NCBI RefSeq assembly: GCF_000758525.1
Contig: NZ_CP009241.1
Coordinates: forward strand, 7,628,749 to 7,692,748
Source of the DNA: Paenibacillus sp. FSL H7-0357
GTDB lineage: Bacteria > Bacillota > Bacilli > Paenibacillales > Paenibacillaceae
DNA: 64,000 nucleotides
Direction of reading: 5' to 3'
Part shown: positions 54,447-63,970 of the stretch, piece after piece
Position numbering within the stretch: position 1 is the first letter of the stretch
Layout of the letters: each line of letters opens with the position of its first letter
The notes under the pieces: model-generated
What the model was told of the DNA's origin: nothing
Database searches by the model: none
Seen by the model: the letters and a program-made list of their open reading frames with translations, nothing else
Position numbers and translations under genes: made by a program

Positions 54447-55200
54447 AAGAGATCACTTCCTTTGCCAGCTCTAAGTACACTTCCGCTCCCTTGGAACGGG
54501 TATCATAAGTAATAATGGATTGCCCATGGGAAGGCGCTTCACTCAATCGTACATTGCGTGGAATGATCGTTTTGTAAACTTTTTCCTGGAAATACTTTTT
54601 CACTTCTTCAATGACTTGGATCCCCAGATTAGTCCGGGCATCAAGCATGGTTAACAATACCCCTTCAATCTTCAAATGCGGGTTGAGGTTCTTTTGCACG
54701 AGCCGTACAGTATTAAGCAGCTGGCTTAATCCTTCAAGGGCATAATATTCACACTGGATAGGAATAATCACTGAATCTGCAGCCGTCAGTGAATTAATGG
54801 TAAGGATGCCCAATGATGGAGGACAATCAATGATAATATAATCATAATTGCTCTTCACCGCATTAAGCGCCTTCTTCAGCTTCAACTCTCTGGAAATTGT
54901 AGATACCAATTCAATCTCCGCACCCGCCAATTGAATCGTTGCCGGGATAATATGAAGCCCCTCAATTTGTGTTTCCAATATCGTTTCCTGAGGATTCACT
55001 TCATTAATAAGGATATCATAAATGCAATTTGCTACATCCGCTTTGTTGACGCCAACGCCGCTGGTAGTGTTGCCTTGCGGATCAATATCGACAAGAAGCA
55101 CTCTTTTCCCTAAAGTAGCCATACCGGCACCAAGGTTCACAGAGGTTGTCGTTTTACCGACTCCACCTTTTTGATTTGCTATGGCAATAATCTTGGACAC
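54439..55200 (-). CDS. parA: Chromosome-partitioning ATPase ParA (Soj)
   Basis: The 253-residue ATPase has the deviant Walker A (ANQKGGVGKTTTSVNLG), the Asp of LLVDIDPQGN and IIIDCPPSLGILTINSL. It binds DNA as an ATP dimer, is stimulated by ParB and regulates DnaA. The start is GTG after GAGGTGA. It is in one operon with parB. Confidence 0.98.
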   Translation of the reverse strand: MSKIIAIANQKGGVGKTTTSVNLGAGMATLGKRVLLVDIDPQGNTTSGVGVNKADVANCIYDILINEVNPQETILETQIEGLHIIPATIQLAGAEIELVSTISRELKLKKALNAVKSNYDYIIIDCPPSLGILTINSLTAADSVIIPIQCEYYALEGLSQLLNTVRLVQKNLNPHLKIEGVLLTMLDARTNLGIQVIEEVKKYFQEKVYKTIIPRNVRLSEAPSHGQSIITYDTRSKGAEVYLELAKEVISYE

Positions 55201-55367
55201 TTATTTCACCTCGAATTGTTAGGAAGAATCATCTTGTAGGTCGTGAGTTGTTTTACGGCGCAATCGTAAATTGAATACGGCATCACTTTTTGCGAGAAAT
55301 ATAGACAAATATACAAGTATCATTTCATTTCTGTCTTATGTGATATACTCCGGTTCAAGTCACAGAA

Positions 55368-55396
55368 AAGGCGGCCAATCACCTCAGGGCCGCCTT
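55368..55396 (-). terminator. noc terminator
   Basis: AAGGCGGCC and GGCCGCCTT form a 9-bp stem around 11 bases; the minus-strand tail is CTTTTCTGTG, only moderately U-rich. Confidence 0.7.
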
Positions 55397-55412
55397 CAGC
55401 TTTTAAAACGAA

Positions 55413-56228
55413 TTATCTTTTTGGGATTTGAATCACGATCTCGTAATGGTCACCGCGGTCATTTTCCGAGGTTTTAATCTCCATTCCAGAACCCGATACC
55501 ATATCTATGGATTGACGAATTGTATTTAGAGCGAGCCGGACATCCTTTGTATAGGAAACCCGTTTGGATTTTTTGGTTTGATTCACAGCTTTATAAAATG
55601 CGATCCTTGCCTCTGTCTGCTTAACATTTAAGCCTTTAGAAATAATCTCCGCAAGCACCTTCAACTGCATTTCCACACTGTCTAGAGATAATAAGGAACG
55701 GGCATGCCGTTCTGTAATTTGGCGCTCCATAAGTGAAGTTTTAACCTGTTCAGGTAATTGCAGCAAGCGGATTTTATTCGCGATTGTTGACTGGCTTTTA
55801 CCGAGACGCTGTGCCAAGCTTTCTTGAGTCAATTGGTGAAGATCAATCAATTTCTGATAAGCGATAGCTTCTTCAATTGAGGTTAAACCTTCACGCTGCA
55901 AATTCTCGATTAAGGCAATAGATGCAGCCTGTGAATCATTGAACTCACGAACAATAGCCGGAATTGTCTCCAGACCAAGCTTCTTCACAGCCCGCCAGCG
56001 ACGTTCACCTGCGATAATCTCATACTGGGAATCGCGCATCCGCACGACAATAGGCTGGATCACACCGTGAGTTTTGATAGTCTGACAGAGCTCGTCTATC
56101 TTATCGTCATCAAAAATAGTCCGTGGCTGATAAGGACTGCTGATGACCTCATGAACCGGGATTTGTTTGATCTCTTCTCCGCTGCTCCGCTCGGTAAATC
56201 CAAAAAGCTTGGTGAATTGTTCTTTCAT
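55413..56228 (-). CDS. noc: Nucleoid occlusion protein Noc
   Basis: The 271-residue ParB paralogue begins MKEQFTKLFGFTER, the amphipathic membrane-binding helix typical of Noc. Then come SPYQPRTIFDDDKIDELCQTI, GERRWRAVKKLG, ALIENLQREGLTSIEEA and a helix-turn-helix (TQESLAQRLGKSQSTIANKIRLL). It binds NBS sites and blocks division over the nucleoid. The third possible Met is chosen because it gives the known N-terminal helix; AGGTGG lies about 11 bases upstream. Confidence 0.95.
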   Translation of the reverse strand: MKEQFTKLFGFTERSSGEEIKQIPVHEVISSPYQPRTIFDDDKIDELCQTIKTHGVIQPIVVRMRDSQYEIIAGERRWRAVKKLGLETIPAIVREFNDSQAASIALIENLQREGLTSIEEAIAYQKLIDLHQLTQESLAQRLGKSQSTIANKIRLLQLPEQVKTSLMERQITERHARSLLSLDSVEMQLKVLAEIISKGLNVKQTEARIAFYKAVNQTKKSKRVSYTKDVRLALNTIRQSIDMVSGSGMEIKTSENDRGDHYEIVIQIPKR

Positions 56229-56243
56229 TCCGTTCATTACCAC

Positions 56244-56540
56244 CTAATTTCGTTATAGTACGATCGCCTTGACCCTGTCTAGCGAAAAGCTTATCGTATC
56301 GTACAGCAAAAAGAAAGCTTCTATTGATTTCATTCCAAAAGATATTGCAGTTCTTTCGGTGGCGGTTCCCGGCGCAAAAATCTCTTTCCAGATGAAAAAT
56401 CTGCAAAATCGGGAGTGCAACCCTTCCTAAAAGTCTTACTATATTATTCTATCACTTTTTCGCTCATAATCCTATTCTCCATATGGACCTATTTTTCCTG
56501 CAATGTATGCCACGAATAAAGCTATGGAGAAACACAAGTG
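56244..56540. other. Gene-free stretch upstream of noc
   Basis: About 300 bases without a credible gene; it should carry the noc promoter. A short AT-rich run (CTTACTATATTATTCTATC near 56435) is the likely core region, but I cannot fix the elements. Confidence 0.4.
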
Positions 56541-56641
56541 GAAACGGCTTTGCCGTCCTTTTTAAGGACGGTACCGTTTCAGCGAGAAATAGAAGGATAA
56601 GTTATCGTGTGAAACATATAAATTCTTATATTTTAAAAAAA
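56541..56641. repeat. Nested inverted repeat with an AT-rich tail (candidate dispersed element)
   Basis: GAAACGG (56541-56547) pairs with CCGTTTC (56574-56580), and inside it CCGTCCTT (56553-56560) pairs with AAGGACGG (56564-56571), a two-tier cruciform. A 60-base tail follows, ending CATATAAATTCTTATATTTTAAAAAA. The tail closely resembles 16183-16218, downstream of cydC. Both abut terminator T-runs. Confidence 0.6.
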
Positions 56642-56673
56642 GATCAAGCCCTAAGGTATAAGGACTTGATCTT
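56635..56673 (-). terminator. rsmG terminator
   Basis: On the minus strand AAGATCAAG and CTTGATCTT pair around 16 bases, then TTTTTTT. Confidence 0.85.
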
Positions 56674-56697
56674 TACAACATTTATTCTCTTAAACGA

Positions 56698-56713
56698 TGT
56701 TTCACGTGAAACA
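56698..56713. promoter_or_regulatory. parS site between noc and rsmG
   Basis: TGTTTCACGTGAAACA, an exact match to the parS consensus, one base after the rsmG stop on the window strand. Confidence 0.98.
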
Positions 56714-56714
56714 A

Positions 56715-57437
56715 TCAGATCAAAGGAGATTTGGCCGGAATTCCCGCTTTACGCGGATATTTTGCTGGTGTGGCTCCTGTCTTGCGAATAATAACGATAT
56801 GTCTGGCAGATTCCTCTACGGGTAAACTGAAGGATTCAACCTTTTGCAGTTCAGCGCGAAGCTCCTTGAAACTAAACTTCGCCTCCTTTAGTTCCTCAGC
56901 AGGATCACTACCCTTCATTGCTGCAAACACACCCTCTTTTTTCGTAAAAGGAAGACAGAATTCATTCAACAGGGATAAACGGGCAACCGCCCGGGCCGTA
57001 ACTATATCATAGGCATCACGATGAACAAATTGTCGGGATACATCCTCTGCCCGGCCATGAATCAATTGAACATTTTCTAATCCCAGTGTATCGCATACAT
57101 GCTGGAGAAAGGAAATTCGTTTGCTTAGTGAATCAACAATTGTCAGCTTCAAATGCGGGAAACAAATCTTAAGCGGAATCCCTGGGAAGCCGGCTCCTGA
57201 TCCTATATCAGCCAAGCTTTTCGCATCATCCATCTTTAAATAGAAAGCAAGTGAAAGGGAATCATAAAAGTGTTTGGTATATACCTGATCCCGTTCGGTA
57301 ATTCCGGTGAGATTCATTTTTTCATTCCAGGAAACCAGTTCCTGATAATAAAGCTCAAATTGCTTAAGCTGCTCCGGGTTCAGCTTGATTCCCTGTTCCT
57401 GAAGTAGAGCCGTAAACTGTGCTACAGTATTATCCAT
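56715..57437 (-). CDS. rsmG: 16S rRNA (guanine527-N7)-methyltransferase RsmG
   Basis: A 240-residue SAM-dependent enzyme: LADIGSGAGFPGIPLKICFPHLKLTIVDSLSKRISFLQHV (the SAM site), VQLIHGRAEDVSRQ and DIVTARAVARLSLLNEFCLPFTKKEG. Loss of this methyl gives low-level streptomycin resistance. It lies 4 bases after mnmG. Confidence 0.98.
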   Translation of the reverse strand: MDNTVAQFTALLQEQGIKLNPEQLKQFELYYQELVSWNEKMNLTGITERDQVYTKHFYDSLSLAFYLKMDDAKSLADIGSGAGFPGIPLKICFPHLKLTIVDSLSKRISFLQHVCDTLGLENVQLIHGRAEDVSRQFVHRDAYDIVTARAVARLSLLNEFCLPFTKKEGVFAAMKGSDPAEELKEAKFSFKELRAELQKVESFSLPVEESARHIVIIRKTGATPAKYPRKAGIPAKSPLI

Positions 57438-57440
57438 AGA

Positions 57441-59327
57441 TTATCCTTTCGCTGCCGTCACACGATTGAAATGCTCCAAATGTACAAGGAGAATCGAAAT
57501 ATCTGCTGGTGTTACCCCAGCTATCCGCGAAGCCTGCCCGATTGAGATTGGAGCAATCTTAGTCAGCTTCTGCCGCGCTTCCATTGCCAATCCATGAATT
57601 TCGTTATAGTTGATACTCTCAGGAATCTTCTTCTTCTCCATCTTTTGCAGTTTTTCCACATGCTGCAGCTGTTTTTCAATATATCCGGCATATTTAATCT
57701 GAATTTCAACCTGCTCCTTCATCTCTTCGTCCAGTGCTTCAGGAGAAGGAGAAACCTGGTCCACGAAACTATACGTAAGCTCAGGGCGACGCATCAGGGT
57801 AAGCATGTTGCTTCCATCTACGATTGGGGCAGACTCATAACCCGCAAGCGCATCATTGACCTCCACTGGTTTCACCTTAGTTTCCTGGAGCCGGACGATT
57901 TCACGTTCAACACGCTCTTTTTTATCCAGGAAAGCCGCATACCGCTGCTCTGGGATCAGACCAATATCATGTCCGATAGGCGTCAGACGCAGGTCAGCAT
58001 TATCATGGCGAAGCAGCAGACGGTATTCCGCACGCGAGGTAAGCAGACGATATGGTTCATTAGTTCCTTTGGTCACCAGATCATCAATCAGTACGCCAAT
58101 ATAACCTTGTGACCGATCAAGTACTACCGGTTCTTTATCCTGAACTTTCCGCGCTGCATTAATACCTGCCATAACCCCCTGCCCTGCTGCCTCTTCATAG
58201 CCGGAGGTTCCATTGATTTGACCGGCAGTGAACAGCCCAGGCAAACGTTTGGTTTCCAGCGAAGGCCATAACTGTGTAGGAACCATGGCATCATATTCAA
58301 TCGCATAACCATTACGCATCATTTCGACCTTTTCCATCCCTGGAATCGAACGGAGAACCGCCAGCTGAACATCTTCAGGAAGACTGGTGGAAAGTCCTTG
58401 TACATAGTATTCCGATGTGTTTTTCCCTTCCGGTTCAAGGAATATCTGGTGTTTGGATTTATCGCTGAAACGGACAACTTTATCTTCTATAGAAGGGCAA
58501 TAACGGGGTCCTGTTCCTTCAATTATTCCAGTAAACATCGGCGCCCGGTGAAGATTGTCATTAATGATCTGATGAGTCACTTCAGAGGTATAGGTGAGCC
58601 AGCAAGGAAGCTGCTCATTCTGCGACGACTTCGTTTCAAATGAGAAGAACTTAGGTTTGTCATCGCCCGGCTGAATTTCTGTTTTGGAAAAATCAATCGT
58701 ATCCTTATGCACACGTGGGGGTGTCCCCGTCTTAAAGCGCACCAGATCAAAACCAAGCTCACGCAAATTTTCGGACAACCGTACTGAAGGCTGCTGATTA
58801 TTCGGCCCGCTCTCATATGTCAGCTCACCCATAATCACTTTGCCCCGCAAATAAGTTCCAGTCGTCAGAATAACCGTCTTGCTGCGGTACACCGTACCTG
58901 TCTTCGTAATTACACCCACACAGCGGCCGTCTTCAACGATAAGCTCCTCCACCATGCCCTGGCGCAGCGATAGGTTAGGGGTTTTCTCCATCGTTTCTTT
59001 CATCGCATGCTGATACAGGAATTTATCCGCTTGCGCGCGCAAGGCGTGGACTGCGGGTCCTTTACCTGTATTAAGCATACGCAATTGAATGTATGTCTTA
59101 TCAATGTTGCGGCCCATTTCACCGCCGAGGGCATCAATTTCGCGCACTACATGGCCCTTGGCTGGTCCGCCAATGGACGGATTGCAGGGCATAAACGCTA
59201 CCATATCCAGGTTTATCGTAATCATCAACGTATTGCAGCCCATGCGTGCAGCCGCCAGAGCAGCCTCGCAACCGGCATGTCCGGCGCCTATGACAACAAC
59301 GTCATAGCTGCCTCCTTCATAACTCAT
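57441..59327 (-). CDS. mnmG: tRNA uridine-5-carboxymethylaminomethyl modification enzyme MnmG
   Basis: The 628-residue FAD protein opens [22 protein letters not shown], has [25 protein letters not shown] and [13 protein letters not shown], and closes with the helical [19 protein letters not shown]. With MnmE it installs cmnm5U at tRNA position 34. SD GGAGGAAC precedes the ATG. Confidence 0.98.
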   Translation of the reverse strand: MSYEGGSYDVVVIGAGHAGCEAALAAARMGCNTLMITINLDMVAFMPCNPSIGGPAKGHVVREIDALGGEMGRNIDKTYIQLRMLNTGKGPAVHALRAQADKFLYQHAMKETMEKTPNLSLRQGMVEELIVEDGRCVGVITKTGTVYRSKTVILTTGTYLRGKVIMGELTYESGPNNQQPSVRLSENLRELGFDLVRFKTGTPPRVHKDTIDFSKTEIQPGDDKPKFFSFETKSSQNEQLPCWLTYTSEVTHQIINDNLHRAPMFTGIIEGTGPRYCPSIEDKVVRFSDKSKHQIFLEPEGKNTSEYYVQGLSTSLPEDVQLAVLRSIPGMEKVEMMRNGYAIEYDAMVPTQLWPSLETKRLPGLFTAGQINGTSGYEEAAGQGVMAGINAARKVQDKEPVVLDRSQGYIGVLIDDLVTKGTNEPYRLLTSRAEYRLLLRHDNADLRLTPIGHDIGLIPEQRYAAFLDKKERVEREIVRLQETKVKPVEVNDALAGYESAPIVDGSNMLTLMRRPELTYSFVDQVSPSPEALDEEMKEQVEIQIKYAGYIEKQLQHVEKLQKMEKKKIPESINYNEIHGLAMEARQKLTKIAPISIGQASRIAGVTPADISILLVHLEHFNRVTAAKG

Positions 59328-59421
59328 GTCTTGTTCCTCCCCAAAGGCTGCGTTTCAATCGCAGTAATATGATGAACATGATCTGCAATAACTCAGTAAT
59401 GAATCATTCGCAAGAAGCATG

Positions 59422-60798
59422 TTATTTGCCTAAACAGAATTGCGAGAAAATTTGATCCAGCAGAGAATCGGCAGCAGTATCCCCGATAATTTCTCCAAGC
59501 TGCTCCCAAGCCAACCTTACATCGATCTGGATCATATCAATTGGAATATGCATCTCCGCAGCCTCGTACGCATCCTGAAGCGACCTATGCGCTTTTTTGA
59601 GCAGTGCGATATGGCGTACATTACTTACATAGGTCAAATCGCCCGATTCCAGCTTGCCGCCAAAAAAGAGCTCCGAAATAGCTTCTTCCAGTTTATCCAG
59701 GCCTTCCTCTTCCAGTACCGACATTGGGACAATGCTGGCCTCGCTAAAATATTCGTGCAGCTTGGCTTTATCCAGGCGTGCCGGTAAGTCCATTTTATTC
59801 ATGATGACTAAGGCTTGTCTACCGTGGATTTGTTCCATAAGTTCCAGCTCATCTTCATGAAGCTCTTCATTTGCATTCAGCACCAGCAGAATCAGGTCGG
59901 CATCACTAAAAGCTGCTTTGGAACGCTCTACCCCGATTCTTTCCACCACATCCATGGTTTCACGAATCCCTGCTGTATCCAGCAGCTTCAACGGTATATT
60001 ATTAATCGTTACAAATTCCTCTATAACATCACGCGTTGTTCCTGGAATATCCGTTACAATCGCTTTGTTATCGCGAGCCAGTGCGTTCAGCAGGGATGAT
60101 TTACCGACATTGGGACGGCCCACAATAGCTGTCGTAATGCCTTCACGCAAAATTTTACCTTCATTAGCAGTCTTGAGCAGCTTATTAATGCCGTCCATTA
60201 CTTCACTGCTCTTGTCTTTAATAAACTCGGCGGTTAAGGATTCCACATCATGTTCGGGATAATCAATATTCACTTCAATATGCGCCAGCGTCTCGATAAG
60301 GGTATGGCGCAGGGAGTGGATACGCTGGGACAAAGAACCGCTAACCTGCTTCAGCGCAACGGAAAAAGCCCGGTCCGACTTGGAACGGATCAAATCAATC
60401 ACCGCTTCTGCCTGGGAAAGGTCAATTCGTCCGCCCAAAAAAGCACGCTTGGTGAATTCACCCGGCTCAGCCAATCGGATATCCTGCTGCAACAGCAGAT
60501 CCATCACTCTTCTGACCGAAATCACCCCGCCATGGGCACTGATCTCCACTACATCCTCTGTTGTAAAAGAACGCGGTCCCTTCATCACAGTTACCAGCAC
60601 TTCTTCCATTCGTTCACCGTCAGCCGGACTTATAATATGGCCGTAATGAACGGTATGTGATTCCGCTTCGGTCAGCGGAACCCGGCTGTGGAATAAGGGT
60701 GCGACCTGGGAGATGGCCTGTGGGCCGCTCACCCGGATGATCGCAATTCCCCCTTCGCCTAATGCTGTCGATACGGCAGCGATGGTGTCACTAAGCAT
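59422..60798 (-). CDS. mnmE: tRNA modification GTPase MnmE
   Basis: A 458-residue protein: N-terminal folate-binding domain (DTIAAVSTALGEGGIAIIRVSG), a helical domain with an inserted G domain (GRPNVGKSSLLNALA, DIPGTTRDVIEE, DTAGIRE, NKMD) and the C-terminal FCLGK, whose Cys is the catalytic residue. It partners MnmG. The start at 60798 has GAGGTGA about 9 bases upstream. Confidence 0.97.
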   Translation of the reverse strand: MLSDTIAAVSTALGEGGIAIIRVSGPQAISQVAPLFHSRVPLTEAESHTVHYGHIISPADGERMEEVLVTVMKGPRSFTTEDVVEISAHGGVISVRRVMDLLLQQDIRLAEPGEFTKRAFLGGRIDLSQAEAVIDLIRSKSDRAFSVALKQVSGSLSQRIHSLRHTLIETLAHIEVNIDYPEHDVESLTAEFIKDKSSEVMDGINKLLKTANEGKILREGITTAIVGRPNVGKSSLLNALARDNKAIVTDIPGTTRDVIEEFVTINNIPLKLLDTAGIRETMDVVERIGVERSKAAFSDADLILLVLNANEELHEDELELMEQIHGRQALVIMNKMDLPARLDKAKLHEYFSEASIVPMSVLEEEGLDKLEEAISELFFGGKLESGDLTYVSNVRHIALLKKAHRSLQDAYEAAEMHIPIDMIQIDVRLAWEQLGEIIGDTAADSLLDQIFSQFCLGK

Positions 60799-60840
60799 GC
60801 TGTTATTCACCTCGATATAATCTATACTTTCTTCTATTTT

Positions 60841-60882
60841 AAAAAAAGCAATGACCCCTTACATTGGTCAAGGAGTCATTGC
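60841..60882 (-). terminator. Terminator of the yidC-jag transcript
   Basis: On the minus strand GCAATGACTCC and GGGGTCATTGC form the stem, followed by TTTTTTTAAAATAG. It separates jag from mnmE. Confidence 0.85.
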
Positions 60883-60896
60883 GGCAATATTAGTCT

Positions 60897-61631
60897 CTAC
60901 TTCAATGTTATAACGACACGGCGATTCGGTTCTTCACCCTTACTAAGGGTGTTGACCTGCCGGTGATCCTGCAGCCTGGCATGTATAATCTTCCGTTCCT
61001 GCGGTGACATCGGCTCCAGCACGACCTCTTTACGGGTTCGAACTACCCGTCCCGCAAGCCGGTCAGCCAGTTCTTCCAATGTCTTTTTGCGGCGTTCGCG
61101 AAAATTCTCCGCATCCAGCACCAGCCGGATGAAACTGTCAGAATAACGGTTGGCCACAATATTAGCCAAATATTGCAAAGCATCGAGAGTTTGTCCTCTT
61201 CTGCCGATCAGCAGCCCCAGATCCGGACCGGAAATTTGCAGAATGGTCGATTCCTTTGTATGAACGATTTCCACTTCTACCTCAAGCCCCATACTCTTGG
61301 CGACATCCACGATGAAATGAACGGCTTCTTGGTATGCTTCCTCCACCGGTTGTCCGGAATCTTGGCGCGGCACGCCGCCGACAGCCTCCTGTTTGCTCTC
61401 TCTAGATGACTGCTGAGGCATTGACGGAGCACTCGCCGCTGATGCCGGTGCGGCCTCGGCAATTAAGGTTAATTCAACCTTGGCATCCTTCGCACCGATC
61501 AATCCAAGGAATCCTCTTGACGGCTGTTCAAGTACGTTGACCGTGACCCGGTCCTTTTGAACTCCAAGCTGGTTAAGTCCCCGTTCTACAGCTTCTTCAA
61601 TGGTTTTCCCTGTTGCGACGATTTTGCTCAT
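60897..61631 (-). CDS. jag: RNA-binding protein Jag (KhpB, SpoIIIJ-associated)
   Basis: A 244-residue protein: Jag_N domain (VATGKTIEEAVERGLNQLG, GFLGLIGAKDAKVEL), a low-complexity linker, KH domain (DLGLLIGRRGQTLDALQYLANI) and R3H (PMSPQERKIIHARLQDHRQV). It is an RNA chaperone that works with KhpA in cell-wall control. The ATG overlaps the yidC stop. Confidence 0.96.
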   Translation of the reverse strand: MSKIVATGKTIEEAVERGLNQLGVQKDRVTVNVLEQPSRGFLGLIGAKDAKVELTLIAEAAPASAASAPSMPQQSSRESKQEAVGGVPRQDSGQPVEEAYQEAVHFIVDVAKSMGLEVEVEIVHTKESTILQISGPDLGLLIGRRGQTLDALQYLANIVANRYSDSFIRLVLDAENFRERRKKTLEELADRLAGRVVRTRKEVVLEPMSPQERKIIHARLQDHRQVNTLSKGEEPNRRVVITLK

Positions 61632-62515
61632 TTTGACTTTTTGGCCCCCTTCGATCCTTTGTTTCCATTGCTTTTCGTAGCGGAAGCAGGATTCTTGCTC
61701 TTCACAAGGTTAACTTCACTGCTGCTACCGGCACCTGCAACAGCCAATTTGGTCTTATCGTTGTTGCGGTATAAGAAGTAGTTCTGAATAATGGTGTAAA
61801 GGTTACTGTAGAACCAGTACAGTGGAAGTGCTGAAGGGAAATTGTAGGACATGATGAAAATCAGAACCGGATATACCATCATCATGAACTGCATAGGGCC
61901 CTGCTGTTGAACCGGATTCATCTTGGTCATCATTCTGGTCTGCAGGAATGTAGTAGCTGCAGCCAGCAACGGCAGGATGAACAGATGATCGGGTTTGCCG
62001 AGCTGGAGCCACAAGAACGAATGCTCCCGCAGAGCAGGGTTGTAATAGATCGAGTTGTAAAGAGCGATAAAAATCGGCATTTGCACAATCAGCGGCAGAC
62101 AGCCGGAAATCGGATTCACCTTATTCTCCTGGAACAGGCGCATCGTTTCTTGCTGTACTTTTTCAGGCTGATCTTTATATTTTTTCTGGATCTTTTGGAG
62201 TTCCGGTTGAATGGCCTGCATCGCACGCGAGCTCCTTACCTGCTTCATGGTAAGCGGCAAAATTAACGTGCGGACGATCAAAACCATTACAAGTACGGCT
62301 AGTCCATACTGTCCATCAAACCATTTTGCGAAAGTATCGAGCGCTATGGCGAAATAATAAACGACATTACTTTGCCAAAAGCTTCCGTTCTTCAAATCCT
62401 CCGTAGTGTGCGTAACCGCTGATGATGGAGCGCACCCTGACAGAACAGCAATCATCAGTACCATTAGGCCGAGGAGAAGAAATTGTTTTCCTCGTCTAGT
62501 CTTCAATAGAGACAC
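61628..62515 (-). CDS. yidC: Membrane protein insertase YidC (SpoIIIJ/OxaA)
   Basis: The 295-residue lipoprotein insertase has a signal ending in IAVLSGC, five helices, the substrate-groove Arg in LILPLTMKQVRSSRAMQ, the LQKKYK-like coiled loop (IQPELQKIQKKYKDQPEKVQQET) and NPISGCLPLIVQMPIFIALYNSIY. It inserts proteins into the membrane alone or with Sec. A GTG at 62515 with GAGGGG 7 bases upstream gives the best start; the ATG at 62548 has none. Confidence 0.96.
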   Translation of the reverse strand: MSLLKTRRGKQFLLLGLMVLMIAVLSGCAPSSAVTHTTEDLKNGSFWQSNVVYYFAIALDTFAKWFDGQYGLAVLVMVLIVRTLILPLTMKQVRSSRAMQAIQPELQKIQKKYKDQPEKVQQETMRLFQENKVNPISGCLPLIVQMPIFIALYNSIYYNPALREHSFLWLQLGKPDHLFILPLLAAATTFLQTRMMTKMNPVQQQGPMQFMMMVYPVLIFIMSYNFPSALPLYWFYSNLYTIIQNYFLYRNNDKTKLAVAGAGSSSEVNLVKSKNPASATKSNGNKGSKGAKKSK

Positions 62516-62590
62516 TTCAAAACCCCTCTCATAAACATTCCATTGCACCGTAAATCATACCATAATTATGAATACAAATAAACAAGCCCC

Positions 62591-62941
62591 TTACTTGCGT
62601 GAAGCCTTGAGCAGCTTGGCTTTGCGCAGCACATGAAGCGCACTTTTCTCCAGCTCGGCGTAATCCATGGAAAGTGCTCCTTTACGAACGATGAAGACCA
62701 TGTCCAGCCCGCCGGCAATTTCCGGTTCATGATGGCGGATAATTTCCTTCACCAGTCGTCTCATCCGGTTACGGACGACGGCGTTTCCGACCTTTTTGCT
62801 AACCGACACACCCAACCGGAACCGCTCCACCTCTTTTCTGCTGAACCAATACACTACAAATTGATGATTCGCAAATGACTTCCCATGGCGATATACGCGA
62901 CTGAAGTCGGCACGGTTTCGTAATCGTAATCTTTTGTGCAC
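62591..62941 (-). CDS. rnpA: Ribonuclease P protein component
   Basis: A 116-residue basic protein with LRNRADFSRVYRHGKSFANHQFVVYW and the RNR motif in KVGNAVVRNRMRRLVKEIIR. It supports RNase P RNA in 5' tRNA maturation. The start is GTG after AGGAG. Confidence 0.98.
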   Translation of the reverse strand: MHKRLRLRNRADFSRVYRHGKSFANHQFVVYWFSRKEVERFRLGVSVSKKVGNAVVRNRMRRLVKEIIRHHEPEIAGGLDMVFIVRKGALSMDYAELEKSALHVLRKAKLLKASRK

Positions 62942-63238
62942 GGGAATCTCCTATTCAAAGACCGGACACGATGAGCTCCGGAATTTTTCTTCTAATTAGT
63001 ATAGTCATCCGGCTGCCGCCATAAACGGTTAAGTCCGGACATATGGCTTATTCCTTCATTTACATCCGCATACATTAAAAAGCCCCGCAAAGTATAGCCA
63101 ACATCCTCTGCAGAGCTTAACAAATATTCATGCACTCGTGAAAAACGGAAACCTCCTCCATTATAAAGGGCGATATCCGTTTCTCAGGCTATATAAGGAA
63201 GCGAATCAGATGATCCACCTGTCCAGCCCCCTTATATT
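62942..63238 (-). other. rpmH-rnpA spacer with a second hairpin
   Basis: No gene is supported. On the minus strand AGCTCTGC and GCGGGGCT (63117-63110 and 63088-63081) pair with two G-U pairs and run into TTTT, a likely terminator or attenuator between rpmH and rnpA. Confidence 0.55.
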
Positions 63239-63264
63239 TAAAAAAGGACCACCGCAGTGGTCCT
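63239..63264 (-). terminator. rpmH terminator
   Basis: AGGACCAC and GTGGTCCT form an 8-bp stem around CGCA, with TTTTTT following on the minus strand. Confidence 0.85.
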
Positions 63265-63277
63265 TAAGTGGCCTAAC

Positions 63278-63412
63278 TTACGCACTCAAAACTTTTCTGC
63301 CTTTCAAGCGGCGGGCTGCCAGCACTTTGCGGCCGTTTTTCGTGCTCATTCTTTTGCGGAAACCATGCACCTTCTTGCGTTTGCTCACATTCGGTTTGAA
63401 CGTCGGTCTCAT
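63278..63412 (-). CDS. rpmH: 50S ribosomal protein L34
   Basis: A 44-residue highly basic protein ([18 protein letters not shown], then [19 protein letters not shown]), exactly the L34 length. SD GGGAGG lies 8-9 bases before the ATG. It is the first gene left of oriC, as in nearly all Firmicutes. Confidence 0.98.
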   Translation of the reverse strand: MRPTFKPNVSKRKKVHGFRKRMSTKNGRKVLAARRLKGRKVLSA

Positions 63413-63622
63413 GTATTGCACCTCCCTTACAGGAACTTAATTACTGTCATATTAGCAGAAACGGACTAAGCCGCTCTTTTGAGTAGGGACAGTATCTACA
63501 AGTATTGTCATTATAATTTGAAGACATATCCTCACAGAAAACACCTTTATATATTTAAACACATAATGTGCGAAAAAGTCAACCTTGTCTCTCCAACCTT
63601 ACTCCCCCTCATTTAAATCCGC

Positions 63623-63970
63623 TTATCCACAATCCACCGATCCAAAAATTTAATCCACAGCGTTTTACAGTTATCCACCTGTGCGCAAAAAATGAAGTCG
63701 ACTAATCACACATGCGCACAACCTGTGTATAAAAAAATCGAAGTCATGACGGAAACTGTCGAACGGTAAACAAATTATCAACAATATGTAGTGTTGTTCT
63801 TAAAAATTATACACAAGTGCTTGAATTTGTGGATAAAATGGCGTCGCTCATTGAAAAATAAGGGGGCATTTGCTATGATGGTATTACTTTTGAATGTGAA
63901 TAGATTTGTTTGTTCTATATATTATCAACAAGCTGTGGATAAAGTTGTGAACAATTCAAATTTATCCATA
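63623..63970. other. oriC: Chromosomal origin region with DnaA boxes
   Basis: DnaA boxes (TTATCCACA type) appear at 63623-63631 (exact), 63651-63659 (one off), 63671-63679 (one off), 63724-63732 (inverted TTATACACA), 63807-63815 (TTATACACA), 63828-63836 and 63934-63942 (inverted, exact), and 63962-63970 (TTATCCATA). The region is AT-rich and lies between rpmH and where dnaA begins. The unwinding element may lie partly on the other side of dnaA, outside the window. Confidence 0.93.
63851..63879 (+). promoter_or_regulatory. dnaA promoter
   Basis: TTGAAA (63851-63856), 17 bases, TATGAT (63874-63879), within a cluster of DnaA boxes on both sides, so DnaA autoregulation is likely. dnaA itself lies beyond the right edge. 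Confidence 0.8.
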
